From Bacilli bacterium (GTDB taxonomy: Bacteria; Bacillota_I; Bacilli_A; RF39; UBA660), in the NCBI GenBank assembly GCA_017511805.1, contig JAFWJA010000003.1, forward strand, positions 1-64,000: DNA of 64,000 bases, read 5' to 3'. The stretch's first letter is position 1. Every line of letters begins with the position of its first letter. Below, piece by piece: positions 15,659 through 29,527 of this stretch. A model generated the notes under the pieces. It saw nothing but the letters and a program-made list of their open reading frames with translations, ran no database searches and was not told the origin of the DNA. A program made the translations under genes and the position numbers.

Positions 15659-17619
15659 TTAATCACACCCTTTTTAACATTTGTTAATCCACTAACTGCT
15701 TCTTTTACTTTATTGAAGTCCTCTTCAGAAATAATAGATTTATAAGTTAATGAATATAATAATATTTCATCTACATTTTCTTCATTTACTATTTCTTGTA
15801 AAGCATTAAATACTTTTAAGAATTTATATTTAGATATATATACTCCATTAATAAAGTATACTTGTGGATAACCTGATACACTATAGTTTTTCTCTAATCC
15901 TCTTACATATCTATTTTCATTGAATAAAGTATAATCAAAGAAAATATTTTCTTTATCATAATCTAATTTCTTTTCAATGAAATTTCTTTTTCTTTCTTCT
16001 AATTTTTCAGAAACTATTTTATCATAAGATTCTTTTCTTTTAATTGGAGGAACTATTGTACCTGCTATTGCATTCTTTTCTTCAGTAGTTTTTTCTGAAG
16101 GACCTAATAATAATGGTTCTAAAACTTCATGATATATAATTCTATCTTGCATTGATTTATTTTGTCTATATAATTCATATATAGCATCATGATCAGAATC
16201 TGACGCAAGTAGTTTAGTCATACATGTAACAGTAAGATAACGATAAGCCTTTGGACTTATTTCAAGCATTCTATCTAATAATTCATCTGCATGTACTGAT
16301 TGAAATGCTGATGGACATTTTGTTTTCTTTTGTTCAGTAAACATAAATGGAAGTCCATATAAATCAAAGAGTTTGTAATTATACTCGATTGTTTTTGGAG
16401 AGCTTTCAAATATAGTTAATGCTTTTTTTAATATATCTTCTACAATAAATCCATTACGTTCAAAAAATTCTATATTTCTAATAACGTTGTTAGCTACACC
16501 AAATACAAGTAAATTTTCACCATTTACAGATTCACCATCATCGTCTAGTGTTTGTTCTTCTTTTGTTTTAATTAACATAGCTGGTTTATTGAATAATTCA
16601 AATTTATTAATTCCATATTTTTCAAATATACCAACCATTTGTTCAATTGTTTCTACATTTGATCTTATTAATAAACTAACTAATATTTTAATTCCTTTTT
16701 CTTTTGTAAAGTCAAATCCATATTGTCCTATCTTGTATTTATTTACTAGAACATTTAATACTTCATCTATATTTCTTAAATTACCATTTTTCAATAATAA
16801 ATCAAGATATTTTCTATCACCATTTATTATTAAACTAGATGTAGAAAATCTATATTCTTCACCTTTTCTAGTATAACTATACTTTTGAAGAATTGCATCT
16901 ACTTCTTCTTCATTAAGTATAATAGGTGTTGGTGTTTTTTTAGAAGAAGATGATGTTCTAGTTCGTACAGAAACTATATCCATCATATCAGAATTATATG
17001 CTTTAACATTATAATCCAATACTGCAAATATAAAATCTATTTTTTGACTTTCATCTAATTTACTTTTACTAATAACTTCTTCTATTGTTTCGTAATCTTC
17101 AACTAATTCTTTTGATTCAACATTAGATAACTTATCTAATATTGATTTTAGTTTATTCATTTTTATAGATACTTCTTTTTCATCTATATTTATTTTAGAT
17201 AATTCCTCATTAAGAACTTTAACTGAAGAAATAAACTCATTTACTACTTTTTCTAAAGCACTTAATTGTGATTCAGTATATTGTATATTTGGATCTATCT
17301 CCGCTAAATACTTAATTTGTAATAATAATGAAAGTATCTTTTTTCTATTTGACATATTTTCTATATCTTCACTAGATAAAACTTCCTCTATATCAGATAT
17401 TTCTAATAGTTCACCATCTAATTTAATATTATTAACAATATTCATTATTTCTTCATCTGAATATTTAATAATACTATTAGCATTTTTCTTTAATTCATTT
17501 CTCTTATTATTTGAAGCATCTATTTTTTTAGATATTTCTTCTTTTCTATGCAATAATTCTTCTAATTTTTTATTATATGTTTCTATAACTTCATTAAATA
17601 TTTCAATAATATTAATCAT
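15655..17619 (-). CDS. Large protein of unknown function, second gene of operon
   Basis: A 654-residue protein with no signal peptide or membrane helix. The first 170 residues are strongly predicted coiled coil (KLEELLHRKEEISKKIDA and later heptads). After a serine-rich linker (TRTSSSSKKTP) the middle (about 235-470) shows helical repeats of the form LIINGDRKYLDLLLKNGN, VLVNKYKIGQYGF and MVGIFEKYGINKFELF. A C-terminal domain follows. It overlaps the upstream gene by 8 bases and the downstream gene by 4. I do not recognise it; a structural or scaffold role would suit the architecture but is not shown. Confidence 0.75.
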   Translation of the reverse strand: MINIIEIFNEVIETYNKKLEELLHRKEEISKKIDASNNKRNELKKNANSIIKYSDEEIMNIVNNIKLDGELLEISDIEEVLSSEDIENMSNRKKILSLLLQIKYLAEIDPNIQYTESQLSALEKVVNEFISSVKVLNEELSKINIDEKEVSIKMNKLKSILDKLSNVESKELVEDYETIEEVISKSKLDESQKIDFIFAVLDYNVKAYNSDMMDIVSVRTRTSSSSKKTPTPIILNEEEVDAILQKYSYTRKGEEYRFSTSSLIINGDRKYLDLLLKNGNLRNIDEVLNVLVNKYKIGQYGFDFTKEKGIKILVSLLIRSNVETIEQMVGIFEKYGINKFELFNKPAMLIKTKEEQTLDDDGESVNGENLLVFGVANNVIRNIEFFERNGFIVEDILKKALTIFESSPKTIEYNYKLFDLYGLPFMFTEQKKTKCPSAFQSVHADELLDRMLEISPKAYRYLTVTCMTKLLASDSDHDAIYELYRQNKSMQDRIIYHEVLEPLLLGPSEKTTEEKNAIAGTIVPPIKRKESYDKIVSEKLEERKRNFIEKKLDYDKENIFFDYTLFNENRYVRGLEKNYSVSGYPQVYFINGVYISKYKFLKVFNALQEIVNEENVDEILLYSLTYKSIISEEDFNKVKEAVSGLTNVKKGVIK

Positions 17620-19744
17620 TTGTTATACCCCCTCTATTCATACCAATATAAGATGCTATTCTATTTGCTGTTCCTCTTTGTCTTTCTTGTTCATCCTCAT
17701 ATGTATATTTTCTTAAATTAGGTATATCGCTCTCATTTACTTTCGTAGGATCTAGTATATCACCAGCTTGATTTATATATACATAACCATGTCTTGATAA
17801 TAAAACAAATAAATCAAACTCAGTTTTTCTAGCTGCTAAGAAATTTGCACAATTCTCTGCATTTATTAATTCATAAGTACCTTGAGCTGCTTTTTGTTCT
17901 GCAAATACAATTATGTATCTATCAAATCTTTCTCCTTCTTCTCTATGTCCAACACGTCTTATAAATACTCTAGCTACACCTGGTTTTAAACAAATGATTT
18001 CATTCTTATGTAAATAACGAACTGCTTCATTTTTTTTATTACCAAAGTTATGAGCTTTAATAGACATTTCTTCATAGACATTTGTCTTTTCCATTTGATC
18101 TAAAACATTAACTACTTGTGACTTTAATTTTACTAATTCTGGCGCTTCTATTTTAACATCAACTGAACTTAAGAATAATACTTTATCAAATGGATTCGGT
18201 TCATCTAAATATGTTCCAATTTCTGATTCTGTTACTAAAGAATCTTTATACTCTTTTAATGAATCAGAATTTGCTACTGCATCCACTACTTCATCAAGCA
18301 TAAATAATATTTCAGATAAAGAGTCAGTTTTTCTAAATGTTATAGTCTTATTAATATCAATTAAAACATTCATTATCATATTTAATTTATTAAATAATAA
18401 TACATCATCACCATCTAAATCACCAGCTTCACCTTTATATAATAAATCTATATTAGCTTCTACATATTCAATCATAGATTCTATGATAGACTTATTTTTA
18501 TCAAGTAATTCAACTGATAAACCTTTGCTACTTAATCTTTCTACTGTTTCTGTTACTTCTTCTTCAGTAAAATCAGTTCTTTCAAATCTTCTAATATAAT
18601 CTGAACCTTCAGATAATAATCCTTTAGCTATATTAAGAGAAGTAATAATCTCATTAGACTTTCTATTAAAATATGATAAATTAATATCTTTAGCTATTTC
18701 ATAAACAGATGCAGCATCAAACTCTACATTATTACTAACACAACTACTAACTACTAAATCTACAACTATACTTTCAGTTTCAGCAATATTATCTATTTCT
18801 CTAGATAATTGATTCTTAATATAATTATATAAAATATGATTACCAAATATTATATCTTCATATTTCTTTCTCTTAATTTCTAATTCTGTTTTCTCTATGA
18901 AATCGTTTACTAATTTTTCAACAGTTTCTTTAAATTCAGGTGTTGAAATCTTTAATTCTTTTCTTAAAGAGATTTGATTATATATACTATTTTTCAAATC
19001 ATCAACTAAAATTGAATTTCTTTCAATTGATTCTTTTATTTCTTCATTTGAATCTATTATCTCATCTATAATCTTTCTAACATTTTTTTCTTTAGTTTCC
19101 CTAGGTTTTCTACTCATTTGTCTTGTTAGAGCTTCATTTTTTCTTCTTTCTAGTTCTTCTAAATATTTCTTTTCTCTCTTTTCTTTTTCTTTAGCTAATT
19201 GATTAGTAACAGTTTTTAATATAATCATAGATAAACTTGTTTTTTCAGCATCACTTATTCTTAGTTTTTTAATATCAACTGCGATTGCTTCAGAGTTTAC
19301 CCCATTAGTAATATCAAAACCATTTTCTAATACATCTTTAAACGCTTCAATTCTAGCCTTTTCTTCTTGTAATTGTTCAATCTCATGTTTATATCCAGTA
19401 TAGTTACCTAAGATTGCTATTATATAAGATTGTACTTTGTCTTTTAACGATTTAAATTGTTCTGTACTACGTAAAAACACTTTTGAAGATTTCATTATTT
19501 TTAAATATAACCCAAGATCTTCAACTACTTTTACATTATTAGCTCCTGGTAAACTATCACTAATAAAGAAGAATAAGGTATCTTTTTTAGTAGCTAATAA
19601 TTTTTCTATATCTACAGAATTATCACTAAAAACATTAGTATTATCTAAAACACCTATCTTAACTGAATACTCTTTAATGCTATTATCTATATCAACTAAC
19701 CTGTTGTTAAATAACTTAATAAAATAACTTGTTTCTAATCCCAT
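17612..19744 (-). CDS. Large coiled-coil protein of unknown function, first gene of operon
   Basis: A 710-residue cytosolic protein. The region 115-300 is rich in charged heptads, including a strongly basic part (KEKEKREKKYLEELERRKNE). The C-terminal 150 residues look globular (CLKPGVARVFIRRVGHREEG, then ENCANFLAARKTEFDLFVLL). No catalytic motif is seen. A GGAGG signal precedes the ATG, and the operon continues with two coupled genes. The two large genes of this operon share general composition, so they may act together. Confidence 0.75.
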   Translation of the reverse strand: MGLETSYFIKLFNNRLVDIDNSIKEYSVKIGVLDNTNVFSDNSVDIEKLLATKKDTLFFFISDSLPGANNVKVVEDLGLYLKIMKSSKVFLRSTEQFKSLKDKVQSYIIAILGNYTGYKHEIEQLQEEKARIEAFKDVLENGFDITNGVNSEAIAVDIKKLRISDAEKTSLSMIILKTVTNQLAKEKEKREKKYLEELERRKNEALTRQMSRKPRETKEKNVRKIIDEIIDSNEEIKESIERNSILVDDLKNSIYNQISLRKELKISTPEFKETVEKLVNDFIEKTELEIKRKKYEDIIFGNHILYNYIKNQLSREIDNIAETESIVVDLVVSSCVSNNVEFDAASVYEIAKDINLSYFNRKSNEIITSLNIAKGLLSEGSDYIRRFERTDFTEEEVTETVERLSSKGLSVELLDKNKSIIESMIEYVEANIDLLYKGEAGDLDGDDVLLFNKLNMIMNVLIDINKTITFRKTDSLSEILFMLDEVVDAVANSDSLKEYKDSLVTESEIGTYLDEPNPFDKVLFLSSVDVKIEAPELVKLKSQVVNVLDQMEKTNVYEEMSIKAHNFGNKKNEAVRYLHKNEIICLKPGVARVFIRRVGHREEGERFDRYIIVFAEQKAAQGTYELINAENCANFLAARKTEFDLFVLLSRHGYVYINQAGDILDPTKVNESDIPNLRKYTYEDEQERQRGTANRIASYIGMNRGGITND

Positions 19745-19796
19745 GTTACCTCCTATATTATTCTTAATTCACACTACCAACACAAAAAACCAAGGT

Positions 19797-20261
19797 TTAA
19801 TGCTTGATTTTATTAGTAAATTTATATTCACTAATATCTTTTATATCATTTAAGTTCATGTACTTTTCTAATAAAGCATCATATGTTGAACAAAAACTAG
19901 GCATTTTTTCTTCATCTAATAAATATTCATTTAATAGTTCCTTTTTCTTACCTATATCCTTAGTTAATGAATATGTTTCTACTTTTTTAGTAAAAAACTC
20001 ATGTGCTTTTTCATCATTAGGATTTTGTTCAGCAATAATATTATTCATTTTGCATAATCTTGAATATTCTAGCGTAACTCTTTCAATATCAGATAATTGA
20101 ACACCATCTAGAAAATATATATCATTTTCAAGATCTATCGCATCTTTTTCAGAATCAAAAGATAGATAAATATCAAGTACTCTTAATAATAATACCTTTT
20201 TTTCATCAGACAATTCTTTACTGTTAATAATAACGTTTCTTAATTGCTCATATTTACTCAT
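19797..20261 (-). CDS. Small acidic protein of unknown function
   Basis: A 154-residue helical, acidic protein without membrane segment or known motif. It lies just upstream of the three-gene operon, separated by about 50 bases that contain only a weak AACCAAGGTT dyad, so it may be co-transcribed with it. No family recognised. Confidence 0.6.
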   Translation of the reverse strand: MSKYEQLRNVIINSKELSDEKKVLLLRVLDIYLSFDSEKDAIDLENDIYFLDGVQLSDIERVTLEYSRLCKMNNIIAEQNPNDEKAHEFFTKKVETYSLTKDIGKKKELLNEYLLDEEKMPSFCSTYDALLEKYMNLNDIKDISEYKFTNKIKH

Positions 20262-20314
20262 AAATCTTCCCCTTTACCTAAAATAAGTATAGCATTTTTA
20301 TATATAAAATACAA

Positions 20315-23212
<2,898 letters not shown>

Positions 23213-23216
<4 letters not shown>

Positions 23217-25312
23217 AAATTTATGCTCACTTTCTTTATTGATTTATGGTTCTTTAATAACTTTTTAACACCTGATTTACTAAATGATATAGTAGCAATA
23301 GATCCATCTATATTAAGTACTACACCCTTTCCATATTTCTCGTGTTCTATTAAATCACCTGGTTTAATATCATTATCCACTAGCATCTTTTCTTTGTCAA
23401 TCTTTTTATTCTCAAATAATTTTTGTTTCTTTTCTTCATCTAGTAATTCATCCCCTATTTCAGATATAAATCTACTAGGTACATTACTAGATACTTTACC
23501 ATAAAGAAGTCTACTTCTAGAATTTATTATATATAGTTTTTTTCTTGCTCTAGTAATCGCAACATACGCAAGTCTTCTTTCTTCTTCAAGTTCTTCTTCA
23601 CTATTCATAGAATTTAAATGTGGGAATAATCCTTCTTCTACGCCTACTACAAATACATAATCAAATTCTAGTCCTTTAACCGCATGCATAGTCATTAAAG
23701 TAACTTTTTCTTCAGTTTCAATTTGATTTTCTGATGCATCTGAAACTAGACTTAATTCATCTAGAAAATCTCCTAGTGATACTATTCCATCTAACTCTTC
23801 TACATTCTTAACAATAGATTTAAATTCCTCTAAGTTTTCAAGTCTTATATCAGCTTCCAAAGTCTTCTCATTTTTTAAACTTTCTTTGATCCCTGATTTA
23901 TTTAAAACTAGTTCTACAAAGTCAGTTAAAGGCATATTATCTTGTTCCTGTTTAAGGTTTAGAATCATGTTTTTAAATTCTAGTTCTTTACCTGAATTAA
24001 TAGATTCAAATAAAGATTTATTTTCTTCTCTAGATATAATAGCTAGATTCTCTATAGATTTATTACCTATTCCTCTTTTTGGATAATTAATTACTCTTAG
24101 TAATGAAACATCATCTTTTTCATTATGAACAAGTTTTAAATACGCGATTAAATCTTTAATTTCTTTTCTATTATAGAATGCATATGAACCAACTATTCTA
24201 TATGAAATATTATTTTGAAGAAATGCTTCTTCAACATTTCTACTTTGTGCATTTGCTCTATATAGTACACATATTTCATTAGGATTAATTCCTTGATCTA
24301 ATAGTTTTCTAATTTCTTTAACAACATAATCTGACTCATCTTTTTCATCAAATGCTTTAAAGTAAGTAATTAGACTACCTTCTTCATTCTCAGTCCATAA
24401 ATTCTTTTCTTTTCTAATTTTATTATGTTTTATTACGTTATTCGCAGCCTTTAGTATAGTCTTAGTAGATCTATAATTTTCATCTAGTATAACTACTCTT
24501 GCATTAGGATAATCTTTTTCAAAGTTAAGTATGTTTTTATAATCTGCGCCTCTCCAAGTAAATATAGCTTGGTCATTATCTCCAACAACAGTAATGTTTT
24601 TTAATCTAGCACTTATCATTTTACTTAATAAATATTGTGGTTTATTAGTATCTTGATATTCATCAATAAATACATATCTATATTGATCTTGATATTTAGA
24701 TAATACATCTGGATTATTTTTAAATAATTCTAGTGGTAATAGTAATAAATCATCAAAATCTATTGCATTACTTCTTTTAAGTGCTTTTTCATATTCATCA
24801 TATACTTTATGTACTACTTCATCATATTCAGTATAAACAAATTTTTCATGTTCCATTACTGAAACCATTTCATTTTTATTATCAGAAATACTAGCTTTTA
24901 TCCCTTTAGGATTAAACTTATTAGAATCTATATTTTGTTCTTTCATTATCTTCTTAATAACAGTTAATGAATCATCAGAATCTAATATAGTAAAGTTATT
25001 TGAATAACCTAGTAATTCATAGTTTTCTTTTAATAATTTTAAACCAAATGAATGGAATGTTGATATTTGTATTAAGAATGCTTGTCTACCTATTAAATTA
25101 TATATTCTTTCCTTCATTTCTTTAGCGGCTTTATTAGTAAAAGTAATCGCTAAAATATTAGCTGGAGATATATCTTTATTTTCTAGTAAATACGCAACCT
25201 TAGTTGTTAAAACTCTTGTTTTTCCAGAACCTGCACCCGCAAGTACAAGCATAGGTCCATCAAGGTTTTCTACTGCTTCTTTTTGTCTATCATTTAATCT
25301 GTCTAAATCCAT
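23213..25312 (-). CDS. pcrA: ATP-dependent DNA helicase PcrA/UvrD
   Basis: 3'-5' superfamily 1 helicase for repair and removal of recombination intermediates. Walker A AGAGSGKT (25-32), motif II VFIDEYQDTN, motif III VGDNDQAIFTWRGAD, motif IV region LDENYRSTKTIL, motif V TMHAVKGLEFDYVFV and motif VI RRLAYVAITRARKKL are all present. The C-terminal Tudor-like end (DLIEHEKYGKGVVLNID) that binds RNA polymerase is also there. 699 residues is normal for PcrA. It heads the pcrA-galU pair. Confidence 0.96.
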
Positions 25313-25384
25313 AATCTCACCAATATTAATTGTAGCATATTTAAATCTATTTGAATATTATATTGTGAAAGGAAGATTAAAAAA

Positions 25385-26383
25385 ATGAAGAAAATAATAA
25401 TAGGTTTTATTACTTTGCTTGTTATTGCTTTAATTTCTTATTTACTATTCTTTACGAACAAAGAAAATAAAGATAATGATTTAGTAAAAGTAAAAGTTGC
25501 GGAGGTTGCACATAGTGTATTTTATGCTCCTCAATATATTGCTATTAAAAAAGGATATTTTAAAGATGAAGGAATAGACATTGATCTTACTTTAACACCA
25601 GGTGCAGATAAAGTAACTGCGGCAGTTTTATCAGGAGATGTACAAATAGGATTCTGTGGTTCTGAAGCTTCTATTTATGTATATAATTCAGGTAGAAAAG
25701 ACTATATAAAAACATTTGCATCTTTAACTCAAAGAGATGGATCATTTATAGTATCAAGAGAAAAAATAGATAACTTTACTCTAGATAATTTAAAAGGAAA
25801 ATATATTATTGGAGGAAGAGTTGGTGGTATGCCTGAAATGACTCTAGAATATACTCTTAAACAAAATGGAATTAATCTAGATGATTTAACTATTGATACA
25901 AGTGTAGAATTTGCATCTATGGCAAGTGCATTTATCTCTGGTACTGGAGACTTTGTTACTCTATTTGAACCAAATGCTACACAAGTTGAAAATGAAGGAT
26001 ATGGTTATGTAGTTGGTTATGTTGGAGAATATGGTGGAAAAGTTCCATATACTTCTTATAACGCACTAAGTAGTTATATTAAAAATAATAAAGATACTGT
26101 TCAAAAATTTACTAACGCAATTAATAAAGGTTTAGATTATGTAGCTAAAACTGATCCAGAAAAAATTGCAAAAGAAGTAATAGATTTCTTTCCAGATATA
26201 ACTATTAATGAATTAACTAAAATGATTCAAAGATATAAAGATAATGATGCTTGGAAAAAGAATACTTACTTTAGTGAAGAAGAATTTAATCATTTACAAG
26301 ATATAATGATTGAAGCTAAAGAACTAGAGAAAAAGGTTCCATATAATGAATTAGTAGATACTTCTTTTTCTAAAAATGAATAA
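25385..26383 (+). CDS. ABC transporter substrate-binding protein (NMT1/SsuA-type)
   Basis: A 332-residue periplasmic-type binding protein of the THI5/NMT1/SsuA group, which takes up sulfonates, nitrate or thiamine precursors. Visible are HSVFYAPQYIAIKKGYFKDEG, followed by LTPGADKVTAAVLSGDVQIG and the second lobe. The N-terminal helix (4-24) has no lipobox Cys, so the protein is likely held by an uncleaved or signal-peptidase-I helix. It overlaps the ATPase gene by 8 bases. No TPP riboswitch or other leader is seen upstream, so the substrate cannot be inferred from regulation. Confidence 0.88.
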   Translation: MKKIIIGFITLLVIALISYLLFFTNKENKDNDLVKVKVAEVAHSVFYAPQYIAIKKGYFKDEGIDIDLTLTPGADKVTAAVLSGDVQIGFCGSEASIYVYNSGRKDYIKTFASLTQRDGSFIVSREKIDNFTLDNLKGKYIIGGRVGGMPEMTLEYTLKQNGINLDDLTIDTSVEFASMASAFISGTGDFVTLFEPNATQVENEGYGYVVGYVGEYGGKVPYTSYNALSSYIKNNKDTVQKFTNAINKGLDYVAKTDPEKIAKEVIDFFPDITINELTKMIQRYKDNDAWKKNTYFSEEEFNHLQDIMIEAKELEKKVPYNELVDTSFSKNE

Positions 26384-27119
26384 TATTTTAGAAATAAAAA
26401 ATCTATATAAGAATTATCAGACAATAGATGAAGAAGTAAAAGTATTAGATAATATAAATATAAAAGTAAATAAGGGTGATTTCTTAGGTATAGTGGGTCC
26501 ATCTGGCGCAGGTAAATCTACCCTTCTTTCTATTATTTCTGGATTAGAAAAACCTAGTTCTGGATATATAGTAAAAGACGATGATATTACTTTTGCGTAT
26601 ATGCTTCAAACAGATACTCTAATGCCCTATCTAACTATTCTAGATAACTGTTTATTAGGTCTTAAAATAAATAAAAAATACTCTAAAGAAAAAGAATTAG
26701 AAGTAATAAAACTTCTAACTAAATATGGATTAAAAGACTATATAAATAAATATCCTAGTGATTTATCTGGTGGACAAAAACAAAGAGCATCTCTTATAAG
26801 AGCACTTTGTCTATCACCTGATATTCTATTACTTGATGAACCTTTTAGCGCACTAGATTATCAAAATAGACTTAATATTTCAAACGATATAAAAGATATA
26901 TTAAAAAAAGAAAATAAATCAATGATTATAGTAACACATGATTTAAGTGAAGCGATTAGTTTATGTTCAAAAGTAATAGTACTATCTAATAAACCATCTA
27001 AAATAAAAAGTATTTATAGAATAGATTTAGATCAAGATAAAGATCCAATAAATAATAGAATGAGTGATGAATTTATGAAATACTATAAAATGATTTGGAG
27101 AGATCTAAATGATAAGTAA
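26376..27119 (+). CDS. ABC transporter ATP-binding protein (SsuB/TauB-type)
   Basis: A 247-residue ATPase energising the adjoining importer. Walker A GPSGAGKS (41-48), Q-loop MLQTDTLMPYLT, signature LSGGQKQRASLIRAL, Walker B ILLLDEPFSALD and the switch His in VTHDLSEA are present. It overlaps the binding-protein gene by 8 bases and the permease gene by 11 bases. Confidence 0.94.
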   Translation: MNNILEIKNLYKNYQTIDEEVKVLDNINIKVNKGDFLGIVGPSGAGKSTLLSIISGLEKPSSGYIVKDDDITFAYMLQTDTLMPYLTILDNCLLGLKINKKYSKEKELEVIKLLTKYGLKDYINKYPSDLSGGQKQRASLIRALCLSPDILLLDEPFSALDYQNRLNISNDIKDILKKENKSMIIVTHDLSEAISLCSKVIVLSNKPSKIKSIYRIDLDQDKDPINNRMSDEFMKYYKMIWRDLNDK

Positions 27120-27894
27120 TGAAAGAAAAGAATATTTAAAAAGAATAAAAAGAAATAAAAGAATAATACTAATATCACAAATATCTATAATAGTATTATT
27201 CTTAGGTATTTGGGAATTACTATCTAGATTAAATATGATTGATACTTTTTTACTTTCTTCTCCTACTAAAGTATTTAATACCATTATAGATTTAGCTAAA
27301 TCAAATAATCTATTTAATCATTTATTTACTACTTTAAAAGAAATACTAATTAGTTTTATTCTAGGTAATATTATAGGTTTTACTATATCAAGTATTCTAT
27401 ATCTATTTAAAACTCTATCTAAAATCCTCGACCCGTATCTAACTATATTAAATAGTCTACCTAAGGTAGCACTAGGTCCGCTTATTATTATAGTTTCAGG
27501 CGCAAACACGAAATCAATAATTATAATGGCACTTCTTATTTCAAGTATTATAAGTATTCTTAACATTAATACTGCATTTAAATCAACTGATGAAAACAGA
27601 ATCAAACTTCTTAAAACTATGAATGCATCTAAATTACAAATACTTTTTCATGTAGTTATACCAAGTAATTATTCACAAATAGTAGATTCATTTAAAGTAA
27701 ATATAAGTATGTGTTTTGTAGGTGTTATTATGGGTGAATTTCTAGTATCTAAAGAAGGTGTTGGATACTTAATAAATTATGGGTCTCAAGTATTTAACAT
27801 GAACTTAGTAATATCCGGTATATTTATTCTAATTATCCTAACAATAGGTTTATATTTATTAATTAGTTTTCTTGAAAGGAAAATAAAAAAATAA
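27109..27894 (+). CDS. ABC transporter permease (SsuC/TauC-type)
   Basis: A 261-residue permease with about six membrane helices. The EAA loop is seen as LLKTMNASKLQILFHVVIPS, and the family sequence NSLPKVALGPLIIIVSG fits SsuC/ThiX proteins. Last gene of the three-gene operon, ending in a bidirectional terminator. Confidence 0.92.
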   Translation: MISNERKEYLKRIKRNKRIILISQISIIVLFLGIWELLSRLNMIDTFLLSSPTKVFNTIIDLAKSNNLFNHLFTTLKEILISFILGNIIGFTISSILYLFKTLSKILDPYLTILNSLPKVALGPLIIIVSGANTKSIIIMALLISSIISILNINTAFKSTDENRIKLLKTMNASKLQILFHVVIPSNYSQIVDSFKVNISMCFVGVIMGEFLVSKEGVGYLINYGSQVFNMNLVISGIFILIILTIGLYLLISFLERKIKK

Positions 27895-27916
27895 GATTTA
27901 AATCTTATTTTTTTGT
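27885..27916. terminator. Bidirectional terminator between permease and zinc-ribbon genes
   Basis: Perfect palindrome around AATAAGATTTAAATCTTATT with A-runs and T-runs on either side; it serves both convergent genes and covers the last codons of both. Confidence 0.72.
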
Positions 27917-28459
27917 TAAGTATTCTTTTATATATCCAAATGAACCTAGTACATTAAACGCTAATACCATTACTAAGTTAGTAACATAAGTACTAGTATT
28001 TAAATACCCTTGTCCCATATAATAATATAAGTTAAAGAATATATCAAAGAAATCACCTGAATATCCTTTTTCACCTAGTTCATTCATTACTTGAATTGAG
28101 AAAGCTATATTTTCAGCAAGTACTGTCATTAAAATCATAATAACAATACAAATAATAACACCTTTCTTACTAATTGCACCCGCAAACTTCTCATATAGTT
28201 TTAAAGTACAAATACCCATTACTAATCCTGCTACTGACGCAATAAAACCTACAAAGCTAAGTAAAACTACTATTCCTACTCCAACAATAGAACCTATTAA
28301 TGCTCCTACTATTCCTAGTAAAACATTTTCTTTTTTTACTTCCTTAACTGGGTTATTATTTGTAACTGGTGGCACAACTACTCTTTCTATTTTATGACCA
28401 CAATAACTACAATTATTAGCGCTATCTGGTATTTTAGCTCCACATTTTGGGCAAAACAT
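27905..28459 (-). CDS. Zinc-ribbon membrane protein
   Basis: A 184-residue protein with an N-terminal double zinc knuckle (CPKCGAK and CSYCGHK), a proline-asparagine linker, and about four hydrophobic helices (from about 45 to 180). Such zinc-ribbon membrane proteins are common in Firmicutes and of unknown role. ATG 28459 is preferred over the GTG at 28468 because AGGAG lies 8 bases before the ATG. Confidence 0.72.
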   Translation of the reverse strand: MFCPKCGAKIPDSANNCSYCGHKIERVVVPPVTNNNPVKEVKKENVLLGIVGALIGSIVGVGIVVLLSFVGFIASVAGLVMGICTLKLYEKFAGAISKKGVIICIVIMILMTVLAENIAFSIQVMNELGEKGYSGDFFDIFFNLYYYMGQGYLNTSTYVTNLVMVLAFNVLGSFGYIKEYLTKK

Positions 28460-28525
28460 ATTATTCACTCCTATTCCAACAATAATTATAACATATAAAT
28501 GATATTATTTTCCTATTTTTATAAA

Positions 28526-29527
28526 TTATAAATCTAAACCTGGATTAATTCTTAATGAGTAATCGCTAAATAGACCTTTTTTATAATAGTAGTAACCTGC
28601 GGCTGCTATCATTGCACCATTATCTGTACAATATGATAACTTTGGTACAACTAATTTAATGCCTTCTTTATCACATATTTTTTTGAATTCTTCTCTTATT
28701 CCACTATTTGCAGATACTCCACCTGCTATTAATAACTCTTTAACATTATATTCTTTAACTGCTTTCATAGTTTTCTTAGTTAAAGTTTTAACAACTATAT
28801 TTTCAAATGATGTACAAAGATCTTCTTTTCTTATCTCATTTCCTCTTTGTTTTTCATTATGTACTAAATTAATAACTGCACTCTTTATACCACTGAAACT
28901 AAAGTTATATGAATCATCATCCATAGGAAGTGGTAATTCATATGTATCTTTACCTTCTTTACTTAATTTATCTATAACTGGTCCACCTGGATATGGAACA
29001 TCTATTACTCTACCTACTTTATCAAATGCTTCACCTACTGAATCATCTATAGTAGAACCAAGTTTTTTAAATGATAAATCATCATCCATATATATAATTT
29101 CTGTATGACCACCTGATATAACTAAACATATAAGTGGAAAATCCATAGTATCCACTAAATTATTCGCATATATATGACCTGCCATATGATTAACACCTAT
29201 TAATGGTTTATTATAAGCAAGAGAAAGTGCTTTCGCAGCTTCTACTCCAACTAAAAGGGAGCCTGCTAAACCAGGTCCATATGTAACTGCTATTGCAGTA
29301 ATATCTTCCATCTTCATATTAGCTTTACTTAAACAATCATCAATAACAATAGTTATACATTCAGCATGTGATCTAGATGCTATCTCTGGTACTACACCAC
29401 CAAACTTCTTATGTATATCTATTTGTGTTAATGTTGTTGTAACTATTTCTTCCTTACCATTTTTAACTATTGAAATACTTGTTTCATCACAAGAAGATTC
29501 AATACCTAAAATATATACATCTTTCAT
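28526..29527 (-). CDS. tsaD: tRNA N6-adenosine threonylcarbamoyltransferase TsaD
   Basis: Transfers the threonylcarbamoyl group to A37 of ANN-decoding tRNAs. 333 residues, full length. The iron-binding histidines His114 and His118 (NHMAGHIYAN), the ATP-binding GIESSCDETS (8-17), SGGHTEI and GGVSANSGIREEF are visible. It is the last gene of tsaE-tsaB-rimI-tsaD, all overlapping. The fourth enzyme, TsaC/Sua5, is not in the window. Confidence 0.97.
   Translation of the reverse strand: MKDVYILGIESSCDETSISIVKNGKEEIVTTTLTQIDIHKKFGGVVPEIASRSHAECITIVIDDCLSKANMKMEDITAIAVTYGPGLAGSLLVGVEAAKALSLAYNKPLIGVNHMAGHIYANNLVDTMDFPLICLVISGGHTEIIYMDDDLSFKKLGSTIDDSVGEAFDKVGRVIDVPYPGGPVIDKLSKEGKDTYELPLPMDDDSYNFSFSGIKSAVINLVHNEKQRGNEIRKEDLCTSFENIVVKTLTKKTMKAVKEYNVKELLIAGGVSANSGIREEFKKICDKEGIKLVVPKLSYCTDNGAMIAAAGYYYYKKGLFSDYSLRINPGLDL

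Noticed and set aside
25313..25384. Possible TPP riboswitch before the NMT1/SsuA-type transporter
   Set aside because: Only about 70 bases between divergent genes and no THI-box sequence.
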